A DNA stretch of 15,200 nucleotides from positions 1-15,200 of the forward strand of contig LWDH01000036.1 in assembly GCA_002083395.1 (NCBI GenBank), read 5' to 3'. Below the pieces are notes generated by a model. It made no database searches. It worked only from the letters and a program-made list of their open reading frames with translations, and was not told where the DNA came from. The first letter of the stretch is position 1. Each line of letters begins with the position of its first letter. Below are positions 8,161 through 14,383 of this stretch, one piece after another. The DNA comes from Proteobacteria bacterium SG_bin4. GTDB lineage: Bacteria; Pseudomonadota; Gammaproteobacteria; Burkholderiales; Nitrosomonadaceae. The position numbers were made by a program, and so were the translations under genes.

Positions 8161-8631
8161 ATGATCGAACACGCTTCCCACCTATTCGCATTGGCAATCT
8201 CAGCAACAGTCGTGACTGTTTGTGTGATACTGCACTATGAAACACTCCGTTTTCTGAGCCGCGCAGTAGGCATCCATGTGCACAAACGTATCGGCGTACT
8301 GGTTGTGATGCTCAGTCTCTTAATGGCGCATGTATTGGAAATTATGATTTTTGCGATGGGTTACATGCTGATGCAGTATGGTGTCGGATTGGGTCATATC
8401 ACCGGTATGGATGAAGGAAACTTCTTCGATTTTTTCTATTTCTCCTCGGTCGTTTTCACCACCGTTGGATTCGGCGACTTACTGCCTGTCGGTGCCATCC
8501 GCATATTGAGCGCGGCGGAAGGTTTGGCCGGCCTCGCGCTCATTACCTGGTCGGCGTCTTTTACCTTTTTGGCAATGCAACGGCTATGGCCGCATTTGTT
8601 ATCGCAATCGAAACGGAATTCGGAGGATTAA
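8161..8631 (+). CDS. Small K+-channel-like membrane protein (Ion_trans_2 fold)
   Basis: This 156-residue membrane protein carries a potassium-channel selectivity filter, TTVGFGD, at residues 100-106; GFG replaces the more common GYG. The pore helix FFDFFYFSSVVF precedes it. Hydrophobic helices lie at about residues 7-27, 43-72 and 116-138, so it has one helix more than the minimal two-helix channel. There is no RCK/TrkA regulatory domain; the protein ends about 18 residues after the last helix. It would form a tetrameric pore in the inner membrane. No clear ribosome-binding site precedes the ATG, which is the only in-frame choice nearby. It is divergent from the YiiX-type gene. Confidence 0.82.
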   Translation: MIEHASHLFALAISATVVTVCVILHYETLRFLSRAVGIHVHKRIGVLVVMLSLLMAHVLEIMIFAMGYMLMQYGVGLGHITGMDEGNFFDFFYFSSVVFTTVGFGDLLPVGAIRILSAAEGLAGLALITWSASFTFLAMQRLWPHLLSQSKRNSED

Positions 8632-8633
8632 TG

Positions 8634-8674
8634 CAATCCAATGGCCGGTTGCAAGGCAACCAGCCATTGGATTG
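8634..8674. terminator. Strong 18-bp hairpin between convergent genes
   Basis: CAATCCAATGGC (8634-8645) is perfectly complementary to GCCATTGGATTG (8663-8674). After a single C/A mismatch (8646/8662), GGTTGC (8647-8652) pairs with GCAACC (8656-8661) around an AAG loop. It starts 3 bp after the channel stop codon and ends 11 bp before the stop of the coiled-coil gene, so it should block transcription from both sides. Neither strand has a U tract, so it is not a canonical intrinsic terminator. It could instead act as an RNA-stabilising stem or be a copy of a dispersed palindromic repeat. Confidence 0.55.
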
Positions 8675-8685
8675 AGTGTGACCGG

Positions 8686-9744
8686 TTATTTCAATCCGGA
8701 CAGATCTTGCTGATATTTGGACTTACACTGTTCGCCCTTACCGCCGAGATCCAGCACCTCTGCCGTTCGCATACATTCATTATACTCAAACAGGATTTCA
8801 TTTCTTTTTTGCGCAACCTTTTGAGCAGCTTCTACAGCTGCCGACAATTGCTTCATTTGTTGCGTTATGTTCCGCAAGCCGCTATCCGAAGCCGCACCGA
8901 GTCCCTCGATGCTTTCTTTGGTGTCATCCAGTTTTTTCAATGATTCTTGATTGACTTTTCTGACTTGCTCGGTGAGCGCCTGGTTGACCCGATTGGAAAC
9001 GTTCCTCAATTCTTCGACATTCTGCTGCGTAATGCCTGCCAATTTGGTCTGGTAGTTATTAAGTTCCGCTTGCACAAAGGTGTTGATGCTATCTTTAAAG
9101 TTATCCAGGGAACCGTCGAGTTCTTCCTTGAAAGCTTGCATTTTCTTTTCAACCAGCACTTTGACATCGTCGTCCAGTTTTCTCACGATGGTCTCGGAAA
9201 TCTTATCGACCGGCGGACGCGAATCAATGATTTCTGTTTTTGCCGCCGCCAGGTCGGATTTGAGATCGTCAGCCAGCGTTTTTTGTTTGCCGTCAATTTG
9301 CGCCAGCGCATTTTTCTCATTTTCCGCCACCAGCCAGGAAATCAATATCAACTCCTTCTTCTTATCCGGCTTGATGCCATGAATCATCTCATCCAATACG
9401 CTCGCGGCCGCTTCTTTATCCACGATACCTTTGGCGTGCGTCAAACTGGCGGAATCCAGAAATTCCTGCAAATTTCCTTGAATCTCACCCACATTGGTAT
9501 GCGCCCGGGCGGATACCATCGACTGGCGGTAAAACTCATACGGCAAATAGACAAACACGACCAGCGCGCAAATTACCGAAGCGACAGCCTTCCATCTTTT
9601 GTGCTGAATATAGAAACTCAGTCCGAAAAACACTAAAAATAACAGAAAAAGCGGCATGATGATTTGCGCCAGCTCCAGCCAGCCTTTTTCCATCAGCGAT
9701 TCAATCGATAGAAATTTCAACATGTTGCCAATAAACTCGTTCAT
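8686..9744 (-). CDS. Membrane-anchored coiled-coil protein of unknown function
   Basis: I do not recognise a family. The 352-residue protein has two hydrophobic helices near the N-terminus (about residues 27-46, LAQIIMPLFLLFLVFFGLSF, and 54-70), separated by a short basic loop (IQHKRWK). A long soluble part with helical, charged composition follows. Residues 150-310 are rich in heptad-like Leu/Ile/Val spacing with many Lys, Glu, Gln and Asn, consistent with coiled coil, and include repeated phrases such as VEELRNVSNRVNQALTEQV. The C-terminus has two cysteines 17 residues apart (NECMRTAE and GEQCKSK). I prefer the ATG at 9744 over a TTG at 9747 because GGGGAG lies 6 bp before the ATG. It converges with the channel gene across a strong hairpin. 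It might be a scaffold or an envelope stress sensor, but nothing in the sequence decides that. Confidence 0.8.
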   Translation of the reverse strand: MNEFIGNMLKFLSIESLMEKGWLELAQIIMPLFLLFLVFFGLSFYIQHKRWKAVASVICALVVFVYLPYEFYRQSMVSARAHTNVGEIQGNLQEFLDSASLTHAKGIVDKEAAASVLDEMIHGIKPDKKKELILISWLVAENEKNALAQIDGKQKTLADDLKSDLAAAKTEIIDSRPPVDKISETIVRKLDDDVKVLVEKKMQAFKEELDGSLDNFKDSINTFVQAELNNYQTKLAGITQQNVEELRNVSNRVNQALTEQVRKVNQESLKKLDDTKESIEGLGAASDSGLRNITQQMKQLSAAVEAAQKVAQKRNEILFEYNECMRTAEVLDLGGKGEQCKSKYQQDLSGLK

Positions 9745-9784
9745 CAATGACTCCCCATTTGATATGACGAAAATATACCATTAC

Positions 9785-9829
9785 ACAAAAAAACCGGATG
9801 GCTGATAATTTATCACGGTATACCCGGTT
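9785..9829 (-). terminator. Terminator-like hairpin in the 5' region of the coiled-coil gene
   Basis: Read on the minus strand, AACCGG (complement of 9824-9829) and CCGGTT (complement of 9792-9797) form a stem, followed directly by a run of T (complement of 9787-9793). A small inner stem, GATA/TATC (9804-9807 and 9811-9814), lies in the loop. This is the layout of an intrinsic terminator pointing into the coiled-coil gene, 40-85 bp before its start. No minus-strand gene lies upstream, so it is either an attenuator in the leader or a block against antisense transcripts of the deacetylase gene. Confidence 0.4.
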
Positions 9830-9918
9830 AATTGAATAAACTTTGCATTTTGAGACAGCACGCAAACGCGGGTATGATCGCTACCTGACTTTGAATTTAC
9901 TTGAAATCGGAAAACAGC

Positions 9919-10842
9919 ATGCCGACAGCTTATATTTCTCATCCGGATTGCCTCAAGCACAACATGGGATCGTTCCATCCGGAATGCCCGCAGCGCTTGA
10001 TCGCCATCGAAAATGAACTGAAAACCACCGGATTGCTGGCGCAATTGCAATGCTACGAGGCGCCGCTGGCTACGGACGAACAATTGGCGCGCGTGCATAC
10101 TCCGGATTATATCGAAAGCATCCGGCAAGCCTCGCCTGCTGCCGGATTAGTCGCACTGGATGCCGACACCGCGATGAATCCGTTCTCATTGAACGCTGCG
10201 TTGCGCGCTGCGGGAGCCGTCATTTTAGCGACCGATCTGGTGCTGAACGGTCAAGTTAAAAACGCTTTTTGCGCCATCCGCCCGCCCGGCCATCACGCTG
10301 AATCGGACCGCGCCATGGGCTTTTGTCTGTTCAACAATATCGCAGCCGGCGTAGCGCACGCCCTCGCCCAGCATCATCTGCAACGCGTTGCGATTCTGGA
10401 TTTCGACGTGCACCACGGTAACGGCAGCGAGGAAATTTTCCGCAACAACCCGCAGGTCATGCTGTGTTCGACGTTCCAGCATCCCTTTTACCCCTACAGC
10501 GGCGCAAACGGCACCACCGAACGCATGATCAACGTGCCGCTGCCACGCGGCAGCAACGGCGCAATTTTCCGCCAGGCGGTAATCGACCACTGGCTGCCGG
10601 CGCTCGACCGCTTTCAACCTGAGATGATCTTTGTCTCAGCCGGTTTCGACGCGCACAAGGACGATGACATGGCGCAACTGAATCTGGAAGACAGTGATTA
10701 TGGTTGGATCACCCAGCAAATCCGGGGCATTGCCGCGAAATACTCACAAGACCGTATCGTCTCGGCGTTGGAAGGCGGATACGAGTTGGAATCGCTGGGA
10801 CGCTGCGCAGCGGCGCATGTCCGGGCACTGGCAGCGGATTGA
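9919..10842 (+). CDS. Class II histone-deacetylase-family zinc hydrolase (acetylpolyamine/acetoin-utilisation type)
   Basis: This 307-residue Zn-dependent deacetylase has the arginase/HDAC fold. The start at ATG 9919 gives the usual opening TAYISHPDCLKHNMGSFHPE; a TTG at 9901 would add six residues. Motifs in order are RPPGHHAESD with the paired active-site histidines H125 and H126; GFCLFNN; ILDFDVHHGNG with zinc ligands D163 and H165; VSAGFDAHKDD with the third ligand D244; and LEGGY near the C-terminus. Bacterial relatives deacetylate small molecules such as acetylpolyamines, or protein lysines; the substrate here cannot be read. The length is standard for bacterial class II members. It stands alone on the plus strand, with a weak Shine-Dalgarno sequence. 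Confidence 0.9.
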   Translation: MPTAYISHPDCLKHNMGSFHPECPQRLIAIENELKTTGLLAQLQCYEAPLATDEQLARVHTPDYIESIRQASPAAGLVALDADTAMNPFSLNAALRAAGAVILATDLVLNGQVKNAFCAIRPPGHHAESDRAMGFCLFNNIAAGVAHALAQHHLQRVAILDFDVHHGNGSEEIFRNNPQVMLCSTFQHPFYPYSGANGTTERMINVPLPRGSNGAIFRQAVIDHWLPALDRFQPEMIFVSAGFDAHKDDDMAQLNLEDSDYGWITQQIRGIAAKYSQDRIVSALEGGYELESLGRCAAAHVRALAAD

Positions 10843-10870
10843 GATGTAATTAACCAGGTTTATCATCCGG

Positions 10871-10898
10871 TTGTTTGGATGACAGCGAGTGATATAAA
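10871..10898 (+). promoter_or_regulatory. Candidate promoter of the cytochrome operon
   Basis: TTGTTT (10871-10876) and TATAAA (10893-10898) are 16 bp apart, about 80 bp before the first cytochrome gene. The -35 box lies in the loop of a small inverted repeat, TCATCC (10863-10868) and GGATGA (10877-10882). A second perfect inverted repeat, CGCCAG (10920-10925) and CTGGCG (10929-10934), lies in the predicted leader. Either could bind a regulator. Confidence 0.4.
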
Positions 10899-10979
10899 CT
10901 GCCGCTTTGCAATTCTGCGCGCCAGCTACTGGCGAAAAATTACCGGTATTTTAATTATTTTTCATGGATCCACGTACCA

Positions 10980-11699
10980 ATGAAGTTCTTTGTTTCCCTC
11001 TTGTTAACGATGATTACCGGCCTGGCAAGCGCTGTCGAACCGGCATCGCCCGGAATATCCGATACCCTGGATGAGCGGGTGAAACCCTGCATTATCTGCC
11101 ATCGAGACGCCGACCGGATAGACCGGGATGCTTATTTCCCACGTATTGCGGGCAAGCCGGCCGGTTATCTCTATAATCAGTTGCGTAATTTCCGCGATGG
11201 GCGACGCTTTTATCAGCCGATGGCCATTTTGCTCGAAAACCTGTCGGATGAGTACATGCGCGAAATTGCAGAGTATTTTGCCTCCCAGCCCTACACTTAT
11301 CCAGAGCCGGTAGCGCCCGCTCTGTCATCAACCGAAACAGAATCCGTGGAAACGCTGTTGTATTCCGGCGATCCCGAGCGCGATCTGCCGGCATGCAGCG
11401 CTTGTCATGGCGAAGCGCTGATGGGCATGCAACCCGCTATTCCCGGTCTGCTGGGCTTGCCGCATGCCTATCTGGCCGCACAGTTCGGCGGCTGGCGCAA
11501 TGGCGGGATCATGCGTGGCCAGATCCCCGACTGCATGTCGGAAATCGCAAAAAAACTGGCTCAGGAAGAAGTCAATGCGCTGGCGCTGTGGCTGCCCGGG
11601 CTGCCGGTATCGGGACAACCGGCCGAAGCGGGCGCGCTTGCCCCGGAACTGGCGCAGCGTTGCCAAACCATTTTGGCCGGGAAGGAGGTATCACGATGA
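10980..11699 (+). CDS. Secreted diheme c-type cytochrome (c4-like)
   Basis: This 239-residue periplasmic cytochrome has a signal peptide ending in ASA at residues 16-18. Two heme-attachment motifs are present: CIICH (C37, C40, H41) and CSACH (C139, C142, H143). They lie in two similar halves joined by a proline-rich linker (YPEPVAP, 107-113), the layout of a cytochrome c4-type electron carrier. M81 (FYQPMAIL) and M178 or M186 (GGIMRG, PDCMSE) are candidate sixth ligands. The PRIAGKPAGYLYNQL and PGLLGLPHAYLAAQF stretches are the equivalent segments of the two domains. The ribosome-binding site is weak. The stop codon overlaps the next start as ATGA, so the two genes are translationally coupled and the proteins probably form one electron-transfer unit. 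Confidence 0.9.
   Translation: MKFFVSLLLTMITGLASAVEPASPGISDTLDERVKPCIICHRDADRIDRDAYFPRIAGKPAGYLYNQLRNFRDGRRFYQPMAILLENLSDEYMREIAEYFASQPYTYPEPVAPALSSTETESVETLLYSGDPERDLPACSACHGEALMGMQPAIPGLLGLPHAYLAAQFGGWRNGGIMRGQIPDCMSEIAKKLAQEEVNALALWLPGLPVSGQPAEAGALAPELAQRCQTILAGKEVSR
11682..11689 (+). promoter_or_regulatory. Perfect Shine-Dalgarno sequence of the triheme cytochrome gene
   Basis: AAGGAGGT is fully complementary to the 16S rRNA tail and sits six bases before the ATG at 11696. It decides the start against the long open frame that begins 101 codons upstream inside the previous gene. It suggests the second cytochrome is translated more strongly than the first. Confidence 0.85.
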
Positions 11700-12973
11700 G
11701 AAATTCAAGCGCAGCAGGGTTTACGGGCAAATGGCGAACCATCGTTGTTGCAGGTGGTTTGCTGTTTCTGGCGCAAATAGCATCGGCTCAGACGCTGGCC
11801 GGTTCCGATGCGGAGCAAGTCCGGCGCGGTGAGTATCTTGCTCGGGCGGGCAACTGCATGGGATGTCATACCACGCGAGGAGGAGAACTTTATGCGGGCG
11901 GACGCAAGCTGAATACGCCTTTCGGTGAATTCATCACATCGAATCTCACACCGGATAACGAAACCGGGATCGGACGCTGGAACAGCGAAGATTTTTGGCA
12001 GGCGCTGCATCACGGAAAATCGAAGGATGGCCGCTATTTGTACCCGGTATTCCCGTATACCGAATATACCAAGGTTACCAGGCCAGACGCCGACGCCATT
12101 TTCGCCTATTTGCGTTCGCTGCCGCCTGTGGTACAGACCAATCCACCCCATAAAATACGTTCACCTTACGATAGTCAGGCGCTTCTGTATCTTTGGCGGA
12201 AATGGTATTTCAAGGAAGGCGCCTATCAACCGGATAAATCGAAAAGCGGCGAGTGGAACCGCGGCAATTATCTGGTCCAGGGACTCGGGCACTGTAACGC
12301 TTGCCATACGCCTCGTAATGTATGGGGAGCCAGCCAAGACGAGCAGTTGACCGGCGGTAAAATCATGGGCAGCTACTGGTATGCACCCTCTTTGATTTCC
12401 CCGCTGGAAGCCGGAGTCGGTGAATGGTCGATCGAGGATATTGTCGAGCTGCTGTCCACCGGGATAAACGGCCATGCTGTCACTTCCGGATCGATGGCAA
12501 CGATCGTCCGGCAAAGTCTGCAATATCTGTCGGACGATGATATCCGCTCGATAGCGGTTTACCTTCAATCCCTAGGCGAAAAGCAAGATCCAGCCAAAGC
12601 ACCTAAAAAGGCCCGGAAAATGCCGGAACAGGTGCGCCAATATCTAGCGCTCGGGCAAGCGGTCTATGAAAAACACTGTCAGGATTGTCACGGCCAATCC
12701 GGGGAAGGCAAGCCAAAAATATATCCCCCGCTGGCCGGAAACCGGAATGTCACTATGAATCCCCCGCTGAATACAATCCGCAGCGTGCTGTATGGCGGGT
12801 ATCCGCCCGCCACGGCTGGTAATCCGAGACCCTATGGCATGCCGCCCTATCAACATTTCATTCGCGATCATGAGATTGCTCAGGTAGTGTCTTACATCAG
12901 GAATGCATGGGGCAATCTCGGCAGCCTGGTAAGCCCGGAAGATGTCGATATCAGCCGGGGTAATGAATTTTAA
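11696..12973 (+). CDS. Secreted triheme c-type cytochrome, dehydrogenase-subunit type
   Basis: This 425-residue periplasmic protein resembles the cytochrome subunit of membrane-bound alcohol, gluconate and sorbitol dehydrogenases. Its signal peptide (residues 1-31, ending ASA) is followed by three class-I cytochrome domains: CMGCH (C54, C57, H58), CNACH (C200, C203, H204) and CQDCH (C328, C331, H332). Family-typical phrases include NLTPDNETGIGRW (83-95), YPVFPYTEYTKVT (116-128) and GNYLVQGLGHCNACHTPRN (190-208). In known complexes this subunit passes electrons from a flavin or PQQ dehydrogenase to ubiquinone or a terminal oxidase. No dehydrogenase subunit is adjacent here; the partner encoded next door is the diheme cytochrome. 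A weak terminator follows. Confidence 0.9.
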   Translation: MRNSSAAGFTGKWRTIVVAGGLLFLAQIASAQTLAGSDAEQVRRGEYLARAGNCMGCHTTRGGELYAGGRKLNTPFGEFITSNLTPDNETGIGRWNSEDFWQALHHGKSKDGRYLYPVFPYTEYTKVTRPDADAIFAYLRSLPPVVQTNPPHKIRSPYDSQALLYLWRKWYFKEGAYQPDKSKSGEWNRGNYLVQGLGHCNACHTPRNVWGASQDEQLTGGKIMGSYWYAPSLISPLEAGVGEWSIEDIVELLSTGINGHAVTSGSMATIVRQSLQYLSDDDIRSIAVYLQSLGEKQDPAKAPKKARKMPEQVRQYLALGQAVYEKHCQDCHGQSGEGKPKIYPPLAGNRNVTMNPPLNTIRSVLYGGYPPATAGNPRPYGMPPYQHFIRDHEIAQVVSYIRNAWGNLGSLVSPEDVDISRGNEF

Positions 12974-12979
12974 AGATGG

Positions 12980-13003
12980 TTCCGGCTATTCCGGGGATTT
13001 TTT
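12980..13003 (+). terminator. Probable intrinsic terminator of the cytochrome operon
   Basis: CCGG (12982-12985) pairs with CCGG (12991-12994), extended by two G-T pairs, around a CTATT loop, and leads via GGA into six T residues (12998-13003). The stem is short. A second, stronger inverted repeat follows at 13015-13042. Confidence 0.45.
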
Positions 13004-13014
13004 AGTTTGAGTCA

Positions 13015-13042
13015 AAGTGCATCAGTTCAGAAGGATGCACTT
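13015..13042. repeat. 9-bp inverted repeat next to the IS remnant
   Basis: AAGTGCATC (13015-13023) is perfectly complementary to GATGCACTT (13034-13042) across a 10-nt loop, followed by AGTTTTAACT. It could be a second terminator of the cytochrome operon or a degraded left end of the insertion sequence: the AAGTGC is shared, in inverted orientation, with GCACTT at 13719-13724 on the other side of the transposase remnant. Confidence 0.5.
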
Positions 13043-13099
13043 AGTTTTAACTGCCCCCATTACTGCGTTGAGATTCCTGAATAATCAAAGTCAGCATAG

Positions 13100-13659
13100 C
13101 CCCCAAACCCGGAGCCAACATTCCAGGAAAGTAGCATGCTCTATCCCTATCTGCTCAAAGGGTTAGCCATCAATCGGCCTAACCAAGCCTGGATTGCCGA
13201 TATCATGTATGTGCCGATGGAAAAAGGTTCGGTTGTCTCGCTTGATTGGCATTCCCGCAAGGCGCTGAGCTGGCGTTTATCCAGCGCCATGGGTGCGGAT
13301 CTCTGTGTCCAAGCGCTGGATGCGGCGATTCAAATTCACGGTTGCCCGGAATCATGAATGCCGGCTAAGGCGCTCAATTTACCAGCACTGCATTTATCGA
13401 AGTGTTGCAGCGGCATTAAACCCAAATCCGCATGGACGGTAAGGGCTGTTACTATGACAACATCTTTGTCGAACGGCTATAGCGCACTGTCAAGCACGAA
13501 CATTTCTATGTCCAAGCATTCAACGACTTAGACGAGGTAAGAAACAGTTTAGCCCGCTGGTTTGACTGGTACAATCAAGAACGCTTTCATCAGGGATTCA
13601 ACGATCAGACACCCGATGAAGTTTATTATCCGAAGCTATCGCGTCAGCAAGCCGCCTGA
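13100..13659 (+). pseudogene. Broken IS3-family OrfB transposase (rve/DDE domain)
   Basis: The fragment begins around YPYLLKGLAINRPNQAWIAD (from 13139), which carries the first catalytic aspartate of the DDE triad. A short in-frame loss follows after MEKGSVV, where related proteins have several more residues before the LDWHSRK stretch. After GCPE (near 13350) one base is missing and the frame moves. The new frame continues as AQFTSTAFIEVLQRH, MDGKGCYYDNIFVERL (carrying the glutamate), RTVKHEHFYVQAFNDLDE, ARWFDWYNQERFHQGF and TPDEVYYPKLSRQQAA, ending in TGA at 13657-13659. In that frame three stop codons interrupt it: TAA where NTDQG should be, TAA after LQRH, and TAG in place of the tryptophan of VERLW. 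The second aspartate is also lost. It cannot make a working transposase. Confidence 0.85.
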
Positions 13660-13759
13660 ACTTGATAACATCACGTGACAGAACTTAACTTTCTCTCAGG
13701 ATGTTCAGTTCAAGGGGAGCACTTCGTTATGCTATTGAAAATAAGAATGACTTCCTTAA

Positions 13760-13805
13760 ATTTTTTGGGATGAGGTATTTAAAACCTCACTCATGCTCAA
13801 AAAAT
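13760..13805. repeat. Nested inverted repeat
   Basis: ATTTTTTG (13760-13767) is complementary to CAAAAAAT (13798-13805). Inside it TGAGGT (13771-13776) pairs with ACCTCA (13784-13789). The T run comes before the stem and the A run after it, the reverse of a terminator on the plus strand. Role unknown. Confidence 0.45.
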
Positions 13806-14073
13806 ACAAGCAGAACGAGTTTAAATTTTAGAGTCAGCAAGAAAATTTGCTGATACTGATTGCGGTACTTATCTGATTATAAATTCATAATACGCATGGT
13901 CAGGTATCGTAGAACGATGCTTCATGATTCCGGAAAATATTTACTTATCCAACATCAGTTTCTTTTCAAATTGCGTTATTGCATTATTTCACATAAGATT
14001 TTTTTCATTATCCACAATTTCTGTGGATAACTTTGTGAATAGTTATTGATTCAAATCCGTTATGTCTCGATAT

Positions 14074-14092
14074 TCTAAGGGTTTTCCTTAGA
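14074..14092. repeat. Perfect 7-bp hairpin at the edge of the AT-rich tract
   Basis: TCTAAGG (14074-14080) and CCTTAGA (14086-14092) enclose a GTTTT loop. It lies between the DnaA-box pair and the 85% A+T stretch and has no U tract of its own. Confidence 0.5.
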
Positions 14093-14160
14093 TTGATTAA
14101 TAATTTAACACTATAATTATATGTTTATTATCAATGTCTTATAATATATTCTTGATTTCT
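14093..14160. other. A+T-rich tract (58 of 68 bases) with an IHF-consensus match
   Basis: Only ten of 68 bases are G or C. The segment TATCAATGTCTTA at 14129-14141 fits the IHF consensus WATCAANNNNTTR exactly. Flanked by DnaA boxes on both sides, it has the position and composition of a DNA-unwinding element. In an AT-rich stretch an IHF match can arise by chance. Confidence 0.4.
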
Positions 14161-14295
14161 ATGTGAAGATTTGATGATGACATTTGTCACTATTTAAGTC
14201 TGTGGATTATTTTATTTGTCAAGTGAAAATTTTAACAACGAATGTTAATTTTGATGGTGTAACTAACGAGCTGAAGCGCAGGAATACAAGAGAAG

Positions 14296-14340
14296 ATGGT
14301 AGTCAGATGCGAGTTGCTATGAGCAGAATCGGACTACCAT
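14296..14340. repeat. 9-bp inverted repeat, possible 3' stem-loop of the secreted-protein gene
   Basis: ATGGTAGTC (14296-14304) pairs with GACTACCAT (14332-14340), with a small inner stem TGCT/AGCA (14315-14318 and 14322-14325). It lies 44 bp beyond the stop codon of the minus-strand gene at 14384 and is followed on that strand by a pyrimidine-rich stretch, so it may end that transcript. There is no clean U tract. Confidence 0.45.
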
Positions 14341-14383
14341 TTGAATGACAATGCCGACTAAATTTTTCCGGCGTCTCATAACA

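Larger units (their letters stand above)
13015..13724 (+). mobile_element. Degraded, internally deleted IS3-family insertion sequence
   Basis: The only recognisable content is the C-terminal half of an IS3-family OrfB transposase (see the pseudogene entry); OrfA and the first part of OrfB are absent. Possible ends share only the six bases AAGTGC/GCACTT, so the borders are a guess. An intact IS3 relative would be about 1.2-1.5 kb, and this remnant is about 0.7 kb. The right flank after the transposase stop (13660-13730) probably still belongs to the element. It separates the compact gene-rich part of the window from the AT-rich part. Confidence 0.4.
13945..14209. other. DnaA-box cluster, candidate replication origin or DnaA-binding locus
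   Basis: Two perfect consensus DnaA boxes face each other: TTATCCACA at 14008-14016 and its reverse complement TGTGGATAA at 14022-14030, separated by 5 bp. Four bases on is TGTGAATAG (14034-14042, one mismatch to TTATTCACA on the minus strand). TGTGGATTA (14201-14209, one mismatch) lies on the far side of the AT-rich tract, and TTATCCAAC (13945-13953) is a poor match upstream. Box clusters beside an AT-rich tract are the hallmark of bacterial origins. Against this, no dnaA, dnaN, rpmH, gidA or plasmid rep gene is nearby. It could be a relocated oriC, a leftover plasmid origin or a DnaA-titration site. Confidence 0.45.
13660..14383. other. 720-bp gene-free, AT-rich region with DnaA boxes and inverted repeats
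   Basis: I see no convincing gene on either strand. The first 70 bp probably belong to the IS remnant. Beyond that the base composition drops well below that of the flanking genes. The region contains an imperfect inverted repeat (13760-13805), a DnaA-box pair (14008-14030) with weaker boxes around it, a 7-bp hairpin (14074-14092), an A+T tract (14093-14160) and a stem-loop near 14296-14340. Each is listed separately. Confidence 0.7.

Noticed and set aside
8947..9636. A 229-codon plus-strand open frame opposite the coiled-coil gene.
   Set aside because: It is a mirror of the minus-strand codon pattern; the minus-strand frame has membrane helices, coiled coil and a ribosome-binding site.
11393..11695. 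Open frame upstream of the triheme cytochrome, which would give a 526-residue protein.
   Set aside because: It overlaps the diheme cytochrome gene in another frame; the ATG at 11696 has a perfect Shine-Dalgarno sequence and is followed by a signal peptide.
13660..14383. CRISPR array, tRNA or toxin-antitoxin pair in the AT-rich gap.
   Set aside because: No regularly spaced repeats, no cloverleaf-compatible sequence and no pair of small open frames could be found by eye.
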